A stretch of 23,523 bases of DNA. Origin: Paulinella micropora (Eukaryota; Cercozoa; Imbricatea; Euglyphida). The stretch spans positions 493,181 through 516,703 of the forward strand of contig BJOX01000359.1 of the NCBI GenBank assembly GCA_009731375.1. Direction: 5' to 3'. Below, piece after piece: positions 1 through 8,137 of this stretch. Every line of letters begins with the position of its first letter. Position 1 is the stretch's first letter. The position numbers were made by a program, and so were the translations under genes. Under the pieces are notes generated by a model, which worked only from the letters and a program-made list of their open reading frames with translations, searched no databases and was not told where the DNA came from.

Positions 1-2
1 TC

Positions 3-149
3 AAAGAGGCTAGAGAAGCACTCCTTGAGAAGTCGACTTGTCGTCTGACACTTGTTCAGACCTATTGTCGAAAGACAGTCAGAGATTTGCAAAAATACTC
101 TGATGTGTGTGGTTTGAGAGGCAACAAAGTGCACAGACTTGAAAGGTAG
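3..149 (+). CDS. Possible end of a host coding exon (partial, open at window edge)
   Basis: A reading frame enters from the window edge and stays open for 48 codons to a TAG at 147-149. The peptide is hydrophilic and rich in Lys, Arg, Glu and Leu, with two Cys, and it ends LRGNKVHRLER. No domain is recognised. An open frame of this length has roughly a one in ten chance of being random, so this is only a candidate last exon of a host gene, with 3' untranslated sequence after it. It lies outside the viral region. Confidence 0.22.
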   Translation, partial: KEAREALLEKSTCRLTLVQTYCRKTVRDLQKYSDVCGLRGNKVHRLER

Positions 150-489
150 AGTACTACGCTCGTGTCCTTCAAGTTTGTTTGTATCTGTGAGTGTTTGTTT
201 GTACGTCTGTTGACCTACTCTGTCTCTGTCTCAAGAGAGAACAAAAGAACAGCGACGAGGTCTGGTGTCTGGCCTCCTTGTGAGGACACAGATACAGGCT
301 GTGGAGAGGGTACTGACACCTACTCACAAACGCCTAGACGTCTAGTTTTGCAAAAAGAGCTGTGTGGGGATGTGCTGGAGTATTTGTTTTTTGGAACACA
401 TACTCAGAAGAGATAGGTCTGTCTAATTTTTCTTTCTGCTGTTCCAAAAACAAGCAAGAAAAGAAATCAGCCTTGTGCTGGTGACTCCA
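150..489. other. Host-like sequence without a supported gene
   Basis: Nothing here is recognised. One 84-codon frame (162-416, +) exists but has a Cys/Arg/Thr-rich, unstructured composition with no motif and no neighbour support. The stretch may be a 3' untranslated region or intergenic host DNA. Base composition is more balanced than in the viral part. Confidence 0.4.
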
Positions 490-738
490 ATGTTACAATC
501 CCAGAAGATAGTTCAATAAAAAGTCAGTAATACAACCAGACACAAATCCCCAAAAGAGAATGATGTCTCGTTATATTAGCTCAGTGAAGCCGAAAAGAAA
601 ACTGCAACAGACCAAGGTTAAAATGGCATTAGGTCAAATCAGGCCAAACGATATTGAAAATAATGGGAAAAAACTAGGTGCACCTGACACCAGAAAAAGG
701 GTACTTTTTACCGGCTATCCGGGGGGTGATGCCTACAG
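490..738 (+). repeat. Dispersed repeat, left copy, ending at the host/virus junction
   Basis: This stretch matches 23153-23395 in the same orientation along its whole length, with scattered substitutions and small indels (a little over 80 percent identity by eye). Shared landmarks are TAATACAACCA, GAATGATGTCTCGTT, TAGCTCAGTGAAGCC, AAACTGCAACAGACCA and CTATCCGGGGGGTGATGCC. Similarity stops after GCCTACAG at 731-738. The right copy continues differently, while here the sequence turns into viral coding DNA. This marks the left edge of the viral material. The copies are too diverged to be a target-site duplication, so a host dispersed repeat or a rearrangement is more likely. Confidence 0.8.
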
Positions 739-3392
739 ACCGAATAATTGAATATGCTAAGGTAGTAGTAATTCAAGAAAACGGAGGCGGATGCTATGAA
801 GGGAAATATAAATGTAAAAAAACAAAATCAGAAGAAAGTATATTAATATCTCCCGCTAGCAAAAATAACAATTGCTTATTCTTTCTGTGTAAATACATTC
901 TTAATATGCCACTCATTAACAGAAAAAGATGTAATGATATTAGAGAACAATTCAATCTTTCTAATGATTGTCCAATTCCATTTTCTACAGCGGTAAAAAT
1001 CCTTAATGCTTTGATAAAGGAGAGGAAGACATACGAAATTACGAATGCTTATACAAAAGAAACTATAAGCACAAATAATATCGGAGAAGAAGCAGACATT
1101 ATGATTTTCTTGGATAATAATCATTATTTCGGATTAATCAAAAGATATAAAAGAAAATGTGAAAAATGTTTGTATGAATATTACGATAAGCACACATGCA
1201 ACCCAAAAAGAATAAATTATGCTAATACTAGAATTTTAAAGAACGGACAACGACATTTAATAACTAAATTCCACAAAGAAAAATACAATAACAAAAATGA
1301 AATTCTTCATTATGACCTAGAAGCATGGAGAAACAAAATGTTTTCTGATGGCTTTGATATCCACGACTGCTATATAGTCGGATATACACAAGGAACTAAG
1401 GGATTTAAATATTTCGGTGGTAAAGATTGTATTTCTAAATTTCTTGATTTACTCTTAGATAGAGGAAGAAAGTTAGCATTAGAATGGTCTAACAAACAAT
1501 CACATAATCCAGTCAAGAAAGTAGCTGGAGTAAGAAAGAAAAAGAAGAAAGATGAAGAAGCACCGATTTTATATGTGAATGGATTTAATGGGGCGAACTT
1601 CGACCACTACTTCATTAAACAGGAATTAATAAGAAGAGATATTAAACCAAAATCACACATGATTAATAATGGCTCAATAATTTCTTTACAATTTGAAAAT
1701 ATTAAAATGTGGGATATGTGTAAGCATACTCAGGGGACATTAAAAGAAAACTTAGAAAATATGAAATGTAAAACTCTTAAAGGAGATTTCGACCACGACC
1801 AAGCCGCAGAATGGGAAATAATGAGTGAAGAATTAAGAAATAAGTGTCTTGAATATTTGAAGTGCGATGTTATGGGGTTAAAAGAGTTATATGATAAAAT
1901 AAACACAGAGATATTTGAAAAACACTCGGTGAATTTAACTTCATACATTTCAACTTCAATCCTATCCTTCAATATCTGGAAGAAAATGATTGATGGTAAG
2001 CACGATGTGAGACTTCCAACTATTGAACAAGAAACAGCATTCAGAAAAGCAGTTATCGGTGCAAGAACATATCCAAGCAAAAAAAGATTTATTTCAAAAC
2101 AATACAACGACTACTTAGCAGGGAAAATCACATTTGATGAATCAACCGATTATTTAGTTGATGCGGATGTCGTATCTTTATACCCAACAGCGATGCTTAA
2201 TTTATTCATGGTTGGAGAAATTAAGATGGCTATCGCACCATTTGATTATAATAATCTTCCTATCGGTATTTACAATGTTGATTATATCTCGCCAAAAGAC
2301 ATATTACATTCAAGAATAGGACAGAGAAATAAAATGGGCTCCTTAAAATGGAATTTAGCGGATATGAAAGACAAATGGCTTACAAGTGTTGATATTGAAG
2401 ATATGATTAAGGAAGGCTACGATATAACAATTCATAAAGGATACTATACAGAGGAGGCAGAACCAGTATTCAAAGAATATATATTAGAAATGTTTAAGGC
2501 GAAAGAAAATAGCGAAAAAGGAACCCCGCAATATTTGTTAGCTAAACTATTTATGAATTCGTTATAAGGAAAGATGATACAACGACCTATCCCAACAGAA
2601 GCAGAATATATTAAATCAAATGAGGAGTATTGGAAATTTTGGACGAAAAATTATATATCCGATGTGGTTGAATTCAAAGATAAAGACGGAAACAAACTAT
2701 GGCATGTATCAGGAATTCCTAGAAAGGAAGAAATAATTGAAGAGAGCATAACTAAACCTTCTCATTACGGGGCTTTCATTTTAGCATATAGCAGACGAAT
2801 TATGTATAACTACATAAAAGAGGCTAATCCAAATAAAGACATAGAAGCCGACTTCTATTACACCGATACCGATAGTTTAGTGTTGCATGTTATGTTTGCC
2901 AAACTTATTAAAAGACTTGGAGATAAATCTCTCGGTGGAATAACAGATGACTTAGGAGATTGTTGTAAGATAATAAGAGGAATATGGATCGCTCCAAAAT
3001 TGTATATGTTAGAATTTATAACAAATGAAGCCTTTCTACCTTACCTTACTAAGAATGACTTGAAACATAAAGACCAAGGAGTTCATATAATCGAATGCTA
3101 CGAAAATGAAGGAGTAAAAAAGAGATACTACCATCTCCGCGGTAAGGGGTTGAATTCAAAAGGGCTAAATCCAGAAGTATATGAAAAGATGGATTTAGGA
3201 GAAAGCATTGAAAATGTTAGAGATTTTCAAATGAAGAAAATTCATTTATCACGAAATAGCAAACAGCAAAACATTAACCATTTCAGCATAATTCATACTA
3301 TAAACATAAAAAAGAAAGTAAATGAAAATAAATGGTCGGGCCGTGAGTTTATCAACGAAAATGATAGTATCCCTTACGGCTTTGATATTTGA
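678..3392 (+). pseudogene. polB: Protein-primed family B DNA polymerase, 5'-truncated and with an in-frame stop
   Basis: Replicative DNA polymerase of the protein-primed B family used by Polintons, PLVs and adenoviruses. The frame holds a Cys/His cluster near residues 168-180, Exo I (HYDLEAW, D213/E215), Exo II (NGFNGANFDHYF, about 300-311), Exo III (YLKCDV, D397), motif A (DADVVSLYPT, from 495) and motif C (YTDTDSLV, D730/D732). An in-frame TAA at 2565-2567 falls inside motif B, straight after KLFMNSL, at a position normally held by a catalytic tyrosine. The frame then continues unchanged to TGA at 3390-3392. The first ATG at 678 lies in the host repeat; viral sequence begins near 739, so the native N-terminus is missing. 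The gene should be inactive, unless the stop is a sequencing error. Reassignment of TAA is unlikely because neighbours end with TAA. Confidence 0.9.
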
Positions 3393-3442
3393 GAATTTAA
3401 TCACAATTAATTAATTTTTTTTCAATAAATTTTTTACCACTC

Positions 3443-3453
3443 TATATAGACCC
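3443..3453 (+). promoter_or_regulatory. Candidate viral promoter motif next to a start codon
   Basis: TATATAGACCC sits directly before the ATG at 3454. Similar AT-rich motifs lie just before other viral starts: ATATAGACCT on the minus strand at 5582-5591 (ATG at 5577), ACTATATAA at 17622-17630 between two divergent starts, and TAATATATAG on the minus strand at 8121-8130. The shared core suggests a viral TATA-like promoter. It is inferred from recurrence only. Confidence 0.35.
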
Positions 3454-3741
3454 ATGACAACCCTCACCAGACTATCTGAAAAATTTGGACGACTTTCAAT
3501 TGAGAAGAATAAGGAATTCTTTTCAGTAAGAGATGTCCAACAGATGATTGACGAAGAAATTAAGGCAATTGAAAAAATTAGAGAAGGCAAGCCAAAGGAT
3601 ACTTTTCCATTTGGTAAATATAAAAGCAAGAAAATTCAAGATGTTGCAACTATTGATAAACCATACCTTGAATAGGTTATGAAACAGCCGTGGTTTGATA
3701 AATTTACTGACATTAAAAGTGAAGTAAAAAAATATTTATAA
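3454..3741 (+). pseudogene. Small protein with DUF3820-like C-terminal domain, TAG-interrupted
   Basis: The 73-codon frame begins at ATG 3454 and reaches a TAG at 3673-3675. Reading continues in the same frame for 21 more codons to TAA at 3739-3741. The C-terminal half (FPFGKYKSKKIQDV, then IDKPYLE) matches the pattern of the DUF3820 / exodeoxyribonuclease X C-terminal domain (FGKYKGK...YLxWL), a small domain thought to bind nucleic acid. The downstream gene at 3769 carries the same domain, and its codon at the matching place is TGG, so the TAG looks like a single-base loss of a Trp codon. The role in the virus is unknown. The 27-base spacing to the next gene suggests tandem duplication. Confidence 0.7.
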
Positions 3742-3768
3742 TAAAAAATAATAATATAATAATATATC

Positions 3769-4290
3769 ATGGCCGACCTAAGCACCAAACAAGACTACTT
3801 GAATGAAATTGAAAAATGGAACCTTGATGTTTCTATTAAAAAGCCGACAATTAAATGGACTAAGCCTGACATTGTTTCTTTCTATGAGCAATACAAACCC
3901 CGCGATGACAACGTGAAAGTAGTTATTCCGTTGGAGGCCACATTAGAAAAAATGATGGAGGAACAAAGCACTCCTTTTAAGAAAACAGATATTGTTGTGA
4001 AAGAGGGAGGGGGTTACACCCCCTACCATACCCCCGCGGGTTTGGAAAGGGACAAAGTCCCTTCCACGGGAATTACCGAAATAAAGGCTAATGTAGGAGA
4101 AGAAATAGCGAATGCTACATGTACAGAAGAAGGATGTATATTAAGGAAAGATGTTGTTCTTCAATATGGAAAATATGCACACAAAAACATTGAAGATGTA
4201 GCCAAAATTGATAAACCATACCTTGAATGGTTAGTTCAACAGCAGTGGTGCCAAAGTGTGGATGCCATAAAAAATTATTTAAATCATTGA
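3769..4290 (+). CDS. DUF3820-like domain protein (intact paralogue)
   Basis: A 173-residue protein with ATG directly after an AT-rich AATATATC stretch. The N-terminus (about 1-60) has no known motif. A low-complexity linker at about 80-105 contains GGGYTPYHTPAG and is encoded by a G/C-rich palindromic mini-repeat (4006-4037) also found in the protease gene. The C-terminus (about 128-170) holds LQYGKYAHKNIEDV and IDKPYLEWLVQQ, a DUF3820 / exonuclease X C-terminal-like domain shared with the gene just upstream. The role is probably DNA- or RNA-associated, by family resemblance only. The gene is intact, unlike its paralogue, and ends 25 bases from the convergent structural gene. Confidence 0.75.
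   Translation: MADLSTKQDYLNEIEKWNLDVSIKKPTIKWTKPDIVSFYEQYKPRDDNVKVVIPLEATLEKMMEEQSTPFKKTDIVVKEGGGYTPYHTPAGLERDKVPSTGITEIKANVGEEIANATCTEEGCILRKDVVLQYGKYAHKNIEDVAKIDKPYLEWLVQQQWCQSVDAIKNYLNH
4006..4037 (+). repeat. 32-bp palindromic mini-repeat inside a gene, copy 1
   Basis: GGAGGGGGTT, then one variable base, then CACCCCCTACCATACCCCCGC. The same 32 bases with one mismatch occur on the minus strand at 8722-8753 inside the protease gene. The first half can form a GGGGGT/ACCCCC hairpin. In this copy a second hairpin follows (GGAAGGGAC pairing around 4044-4063). Its G/C content stands out from the AT-rich viral background. Confidence 0.8.
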
Positions 4291-4930
4291 TATTTTATTC
4301 AATTAATTTTTTGCTTTATTGGTCTTCTACGAAGTTAGCAATAATATTGAAATTTCCTCCTCCACCAGCAGAGACAGACTTCTGTGTAAAAGTCAATACA
4401 TCACTCGGTGATAGGTATATATCATAACTTCTAAGATTGATTTGTTGAGTTGAAGCACTATTTACATATAGTTTAAAAATTGTTGTTCCGTTTGCGATAG
4501 CACTCGCCTTTGTGTCAGTATCTACAATCGAATACTTAGAATCAACATCAGCAAAACCTGCTCCAGTTAGTGTTTCCATTTAATACTATTCTGACAACAT
4601 TTGACTTAGTATCTTCATTCGTAATACTTATCAAAGTTGGATAAACATTTGAATAATTTGTTAAATTAGCACCGCCCGCATCAAATGTTGCTTTATTCCT
4701 GATACTAATAATAGGGCTTTCAGTTGTGTTTGCTGCTTTACTTCCTTCCACTTCGTTTGTTATACTTGTGTTTATTGTATTACTTCCTTCAATAAATAAT
4801 CCAACACTTGCTGTTTTAAGAGTTTGAATTCCGGTAGAAGCATCATTCCTCATTAGTGCGGTAAATGGTAAAGTAGTGTTTCTTAGACTTACACCTGTGT
4901 TGGCATTCGCATACTTAATAGTATGGACTA

Positions 4931-4940
4931 NNNNNNNNNN
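4931..4940. other. Assembly gap (10 N)
   Basis: This run of ten N is the left edge of the suspected flipped segment. The true gap length is unknown. Confidence 0.95.
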
Positions 4941-5084
4941 TTATATTCAACAAGCAAACTGGGATGACCCGTGCAATGGAACAAAAGATATGCCTGTTAT
5001 TGATTGGAGTAAAGGAAATGTATTCCAAATTCAATTTCAATATTTAGGCTTTGGTGCTATAAGGTTTTCTATTGAAAATCCTAC
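4941..5084 (+). other. N-bounded segment in opposite orientation to its gene
   Basis: All 47 full codons are open on the plus strand and give a peptide that belongs to the surrounding minus-strand structural gene (NVFQIQFQYLGFGAIRFSIE). On the minus strand the same piece does not give a family-like protein and meets a stop. Both edges are N runs, which points to contig misorientation and not a biological inversion. Confidence 0.7.
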
Positions 5085-5107
5085 NNNNNNNNNNNNNNNN
5101 NNNNNNN
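5085..5107. other. Assembly gap (23 N)
   Basis: This is the right edge of the suspected flipped segment. It interrupts the structural gene after the GMRILHAKGG part. Confidence 0.95.
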
Positions 5108-5651
5108 TAAGTTGCTGCCCCTCCTTTGGCATGTAGAATTCGCATCCCGACATTAGTTTTATAAAAATAGAAACCATTTGAAAAATCACTTTCACTAATT
5201 CCTACACAAGAATAATAGTCTTTTGTGTCATCAGTCGTCCATATAGCAGTAAAGCGTCCAACAACTCCCATACCAGTCCGATATTTTATTCTTCTTTTAC
5301 TTGTTAGAATAGCAGTTGAAGTATTGTTTGCTTGAGTTTTTAATTCCGCCATATTACTATTAAAAGAAACACTCGCATTTGTCTGAGTTAATGACCATAT
5401 TCGGGTATTAATGGTGTATGGAAAAATTTCCTGAACAACTGGCGTAAGTTGGCTTGTTAGTGCTTCACCGAAAGCGGTTTTCATATTGTTGGTTTCAATA
5501 TTACCATCATATCCAACTTTGACATTTATAAAATCTCCGTCTGGATTTTGTGCGACCAAATTTCTCTGGTGTGACATTGTAGGTCTATATTATTAAAAAA
5601 AAAAAAATTAACTATCAAAATTAATAATTACATATTACCTCACTGGCGGAG

Positions 5652-7136
5652 TTATGAAATCGTAATCATATTCGCCTTAACCTGAACCTCTCGCTGAGTG
5701 ATTGCCACGGTGTAATGGTTGTAGGCAGCAGCCACGGTGGTCGCAATAAACTCCCATCGTCGCTCAGTATCAAGACTTAAACCGCTGATTTCATTTTGGT
5801 CTTTGCTCCATAGCGGGCGGGTATTATCCCAAGCATCAACCCAGAACCAATTGTATTTATACACATCGTTATTCAACAAGGCCGAACCCTCAACCTTTGG
5901 CTTCAAGTACATATAGTCTTCTTCGCTCGCTGTGTCAATGTTGAATTCTTGTTGGCGGGAACCATCCAGAGTAGTGTAAAAATTGACAACCTTAGTAGCG
6001 CCACGATTATCGTTGTCATAGGCTGTGTTCTTTCTTTCTTCTGTGTTAAAAACAGAGTGATAAATCTTCTTCAAACGGCGACCATGACCTGTCAAATCGC
6101 ATAATAATGTTTTGGCTTGTGCTTGCTTGTGTAGTATTCTTATAAACATATGGATAATCAATATTGAAGTTCATGCCTTCGGGGCTAGCAATCTTCTGCT
6201 GGATTATTGAATAACATCGGGGTTCGTTTCAACCGCAAGAAACAAGGCAAGATTGGTGACATCAGCAGAGACAGCCATAGGCATGGTAGCATTTAGCGCG
6301 GCAAGATAAGCAGTGCTAATACAAGTAGAAGCACCATTCGTCACCGTATAACCGGTTCTGTCAGTAGCACCCCACACAATTCGCATAGTCAAAATTTCTG
6401 GAAACATAATAGTCTTATCAAGTGCGAAAATAGTGTTAATAATCATACCCAAAGAAATTTTAACATTAATGGCCAAAGCGGCATTCGCCCCACTTCCCAT
6501 GAGATACTTCGCCTCGTTGTAATTAACATTTACGGCGGATAGTGCTCCAACTCCAGTCGTCAAAGCAGCATCATCATGACGACGAGCAGAAATCACTGGC
6601 TCACGCAATAGGTTCTGAGTTGCGGCCGCAACATCGTTATTACCATCGGCAGCCGCACGAAAGGCTGTTCTAGTTGCTTCAACAGCACTAACGTTAATCA
6701 AGCCGTTAGCATTACACTTTTGGAGCATACACCCCCAACCACTAGCATCGCCGTGGTTAGGAAGGTCTAAGAAATCCTTCAAACTCATTTCTGGTTTCCA
6801 CAGCATCTTAGTTACCATTCTAAGATGGTTAAGGTCGCACAGATAAACACCGCTACGGGTCTGAAGTTGTATCTGGCTAATTTGTGAAAGGCAGTCCATA
6901 AAAATTCTTGAATAAGTGTTGGCGCCCGCTGCTCTCATAGTATAAGTAAAACTCAAATAAGACCGAGCGAGATTAAAAGGTCGGCTAATAAGGTCAAAAC
7001 TTCGTTCTTGTCCGCCAGCAGTGGTGACCTCAAAGGTTCCAGAACCCTCACGTGGGGCGAGTTTATTCAAACGATACGAAGCACTGATATAATCAGTCTT
7101 ACTGAAATCTAATTCTCCGCCGTTTTGAGTTGGCAT
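5652..7136 (-). pseudogene. Major capsid protein (double jelly-roll type), frameshifted
   Basis: Forms the capsid shell. The call rests on length (about 490 codons), its place next to minor capsid, protease and ATPase genes, and PLV-type MCP features: an N-terminal SASYRLNKLAPREG segment, FNLARSYLSFTYTM, IFMDCLSQISQIQLQTRSGV, and near the end YNWFWVDAW and YNHYTVAITQREVQ. The first 310 codons run from ATG 7136 to a TAA at 6204-6206. For about 120 bases coding then continues in another frame, and from about 6080 it returns to the first frame and ends at 5652. Two compensating indels, near 6204-6212 and near 6075-6095, explain this. The gene would give only a truncated product. A draft-sequence error is possible, but no homopolymer sits at either site. 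Confidence 0.8.
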
Positions 7137-7225
7137 TTTGTTTTTGATTTTTAGGCAGTCGTGTAAGTTGATTAATACACAAATATATTCATAGAAAAAA
7201 AATAATTAAATCAAAAATTAATTCA

Positions 7226-7245
7226 GTCGATAGCATGCTATCGAC
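7226..7245. terminator. Perfect 20-bp palindrome between capsid genes
   Basis: GTCGATAGCATGCTATCGAC is its own reverse complement. It lies between the stop of the minor capsid gene (7271) and the start of the MCP gene (7136), both on the minus strand. A hairpin here could mark the mRNA 3' end, as reported for mimivirus-like giant viruses. That role is inferred. Confidence 0.45.
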
Positions 7246-7270
7246 AATTGTCCTAAGGGACTAATTACCC

Positions 7271-8079
7271 CTACCGCGATTTTAATAAATTGAAAAAGGA
7301 TGTAAATAAATTAAAATAATTAGTCTCTCTGTAAATTAATAATGTCATTACAATACCCAAACCATTAAGATTTATAGCCTGATCGTTTTCGTCTGTAAGA
7401 TAAAACCTATATACATTATTTGAACTGGAGGATAATTTCTTACCATACTCTGACCCACTTCCGTCGTATATAACGGCTCCAAATGGAATATCATTCGCCG
7501 TGTATATTTCTTGTAGCACGTGATTATCAGCTTCCCCCACTAAGTCTGATTGAAGATACAAAGTCTTTTCACCAGTTAGAATAATTACATTTGGTGATTT
7601 AATAAAATCATTAGCGAAGAAATATGTTGAGTTTCTATCAAAACCCATAACCTCGTGGATACGGGTATCAATATCAAATATAAATCGCGGTTGAATACCT
7701 CCGTTATTTGACACACTGAATGTTAATTTGCCATCCTCCGCTTCTGTGTTTGTATTGTTGCTTGAGACAACATAAGTATAGTCATTCGGGCTGTCTGCCG
7801 TCAATATCTCAGATAGTTTATTTTTTAAGTTGTTCATTGTGTAGTTGCCCTCAGGTATTGTAATTAAAGCCTCATACCCGTCTTCTGATAATGTAAAAGT
7901 ATTATATGGTGAAGCCACAGAGTAATACGATTTCGGCACATAAATATGAAGAATTTTACAATGTGTGGGATTGTAACCTTCATATTGACTTCGTGTGTAA
8001 AGTCGCTGTCTGTCCCCGTTATTCGGTTTTTGCTATTTATGTAGTAAATGGAACTTGAACGACCGCCTTTGTACTCCAT
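7271..8079 (-). pseudogene. Minor capsid / penton protein, one frameshift
   Basis: Penton (vertex) single jelly-roll protein of PLVs and virophages, expected next to the MCP. The N-terminus from ATG 8079 (GGRSSSIYYINSKNRITGTD followed by SDFTHEV) matches the typical opening of these proteins. The rest (from the frame entering near 7955) continues PKSYYSVASPYNTFTL, EGNYTMNNLKNKLSEIL and ends near FNLLKSR. The two parts lie in different frames, so one indel near 7950-7970 breaks the gene. Total length, about 270 residues, is normal for the family. A near-perfect palindrome lies directly before the start. Confidence 0.75.
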
Positions 8080-8080
8080 C

Positions 8081-8108
8081 GTAGGTGCTTTTTATAAAAA
8101 CCACCTAC
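8081..8108. promoter_or_regulatory. 28-bp near-perfect palindrome upstream of the minor capsid gene
   Basis: GTAGGTG...TTTTTATAAAAA...CACCTAC: the arms and centre pair except for one position on each side. It sits one base upstream of the minor capsid ATG and 29 bases past the protease stop. It could be a 3' hairpin for the protease mRNA or an operator-like element for the capsid gene. The sequence does not decide. Confidence 0.45.
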
Positions 8109-8137
8109 AACCTCAAAAATCTATATATTAGAAAATA

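Larger units (their letters stand above)
4316..5577 (-). pseudogene. Phage/giant-virus-type structural protein, frameshifted and with a flipped internal segment
   Basis: A structural protein of a family I recognise from tailed phages, PLVs and giant viruses, with no settled name. The N-terminal part (5577 to 5108) has MSHQRNLVAQNPDGDFINVK, FGEALTSQLTP and RYRTG-like RTGMGVVGRFTAIW. The C-terminal part (4930 to 4316) has HTIKYANANTG and ends FNIIANFVEDQ. The middle (4941-5084, between N runs) is open only on the plus strand and carries the WSKGNVFQIQFQYLGFGAI segment that this family places between those two parts. The piece is therefore most likely misoriented in the assembly. A separate frameshift near 4560-4575 splits the C-terminal part (frames ending at 4548 and 4316). 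The product is probably a virion surface or spike component. The start ATG at 5577 follows a TATAGACC-like motif. Confidence 0.65.

Noticed and set aside
678-738. ATG at 678 as the native PolB start
   Set aside because: This stretch belongs to the dispersed repeat also present at 23153-23395, so it is host-derived and in frame by chance.
2565-2567. Reassigned TAA codon (alternative genetic code)
   Set aside because: Integrase, GIY-YIG, the Cys-rich gene and others end at TAA, and stops of all three kinds interrupt genes here.
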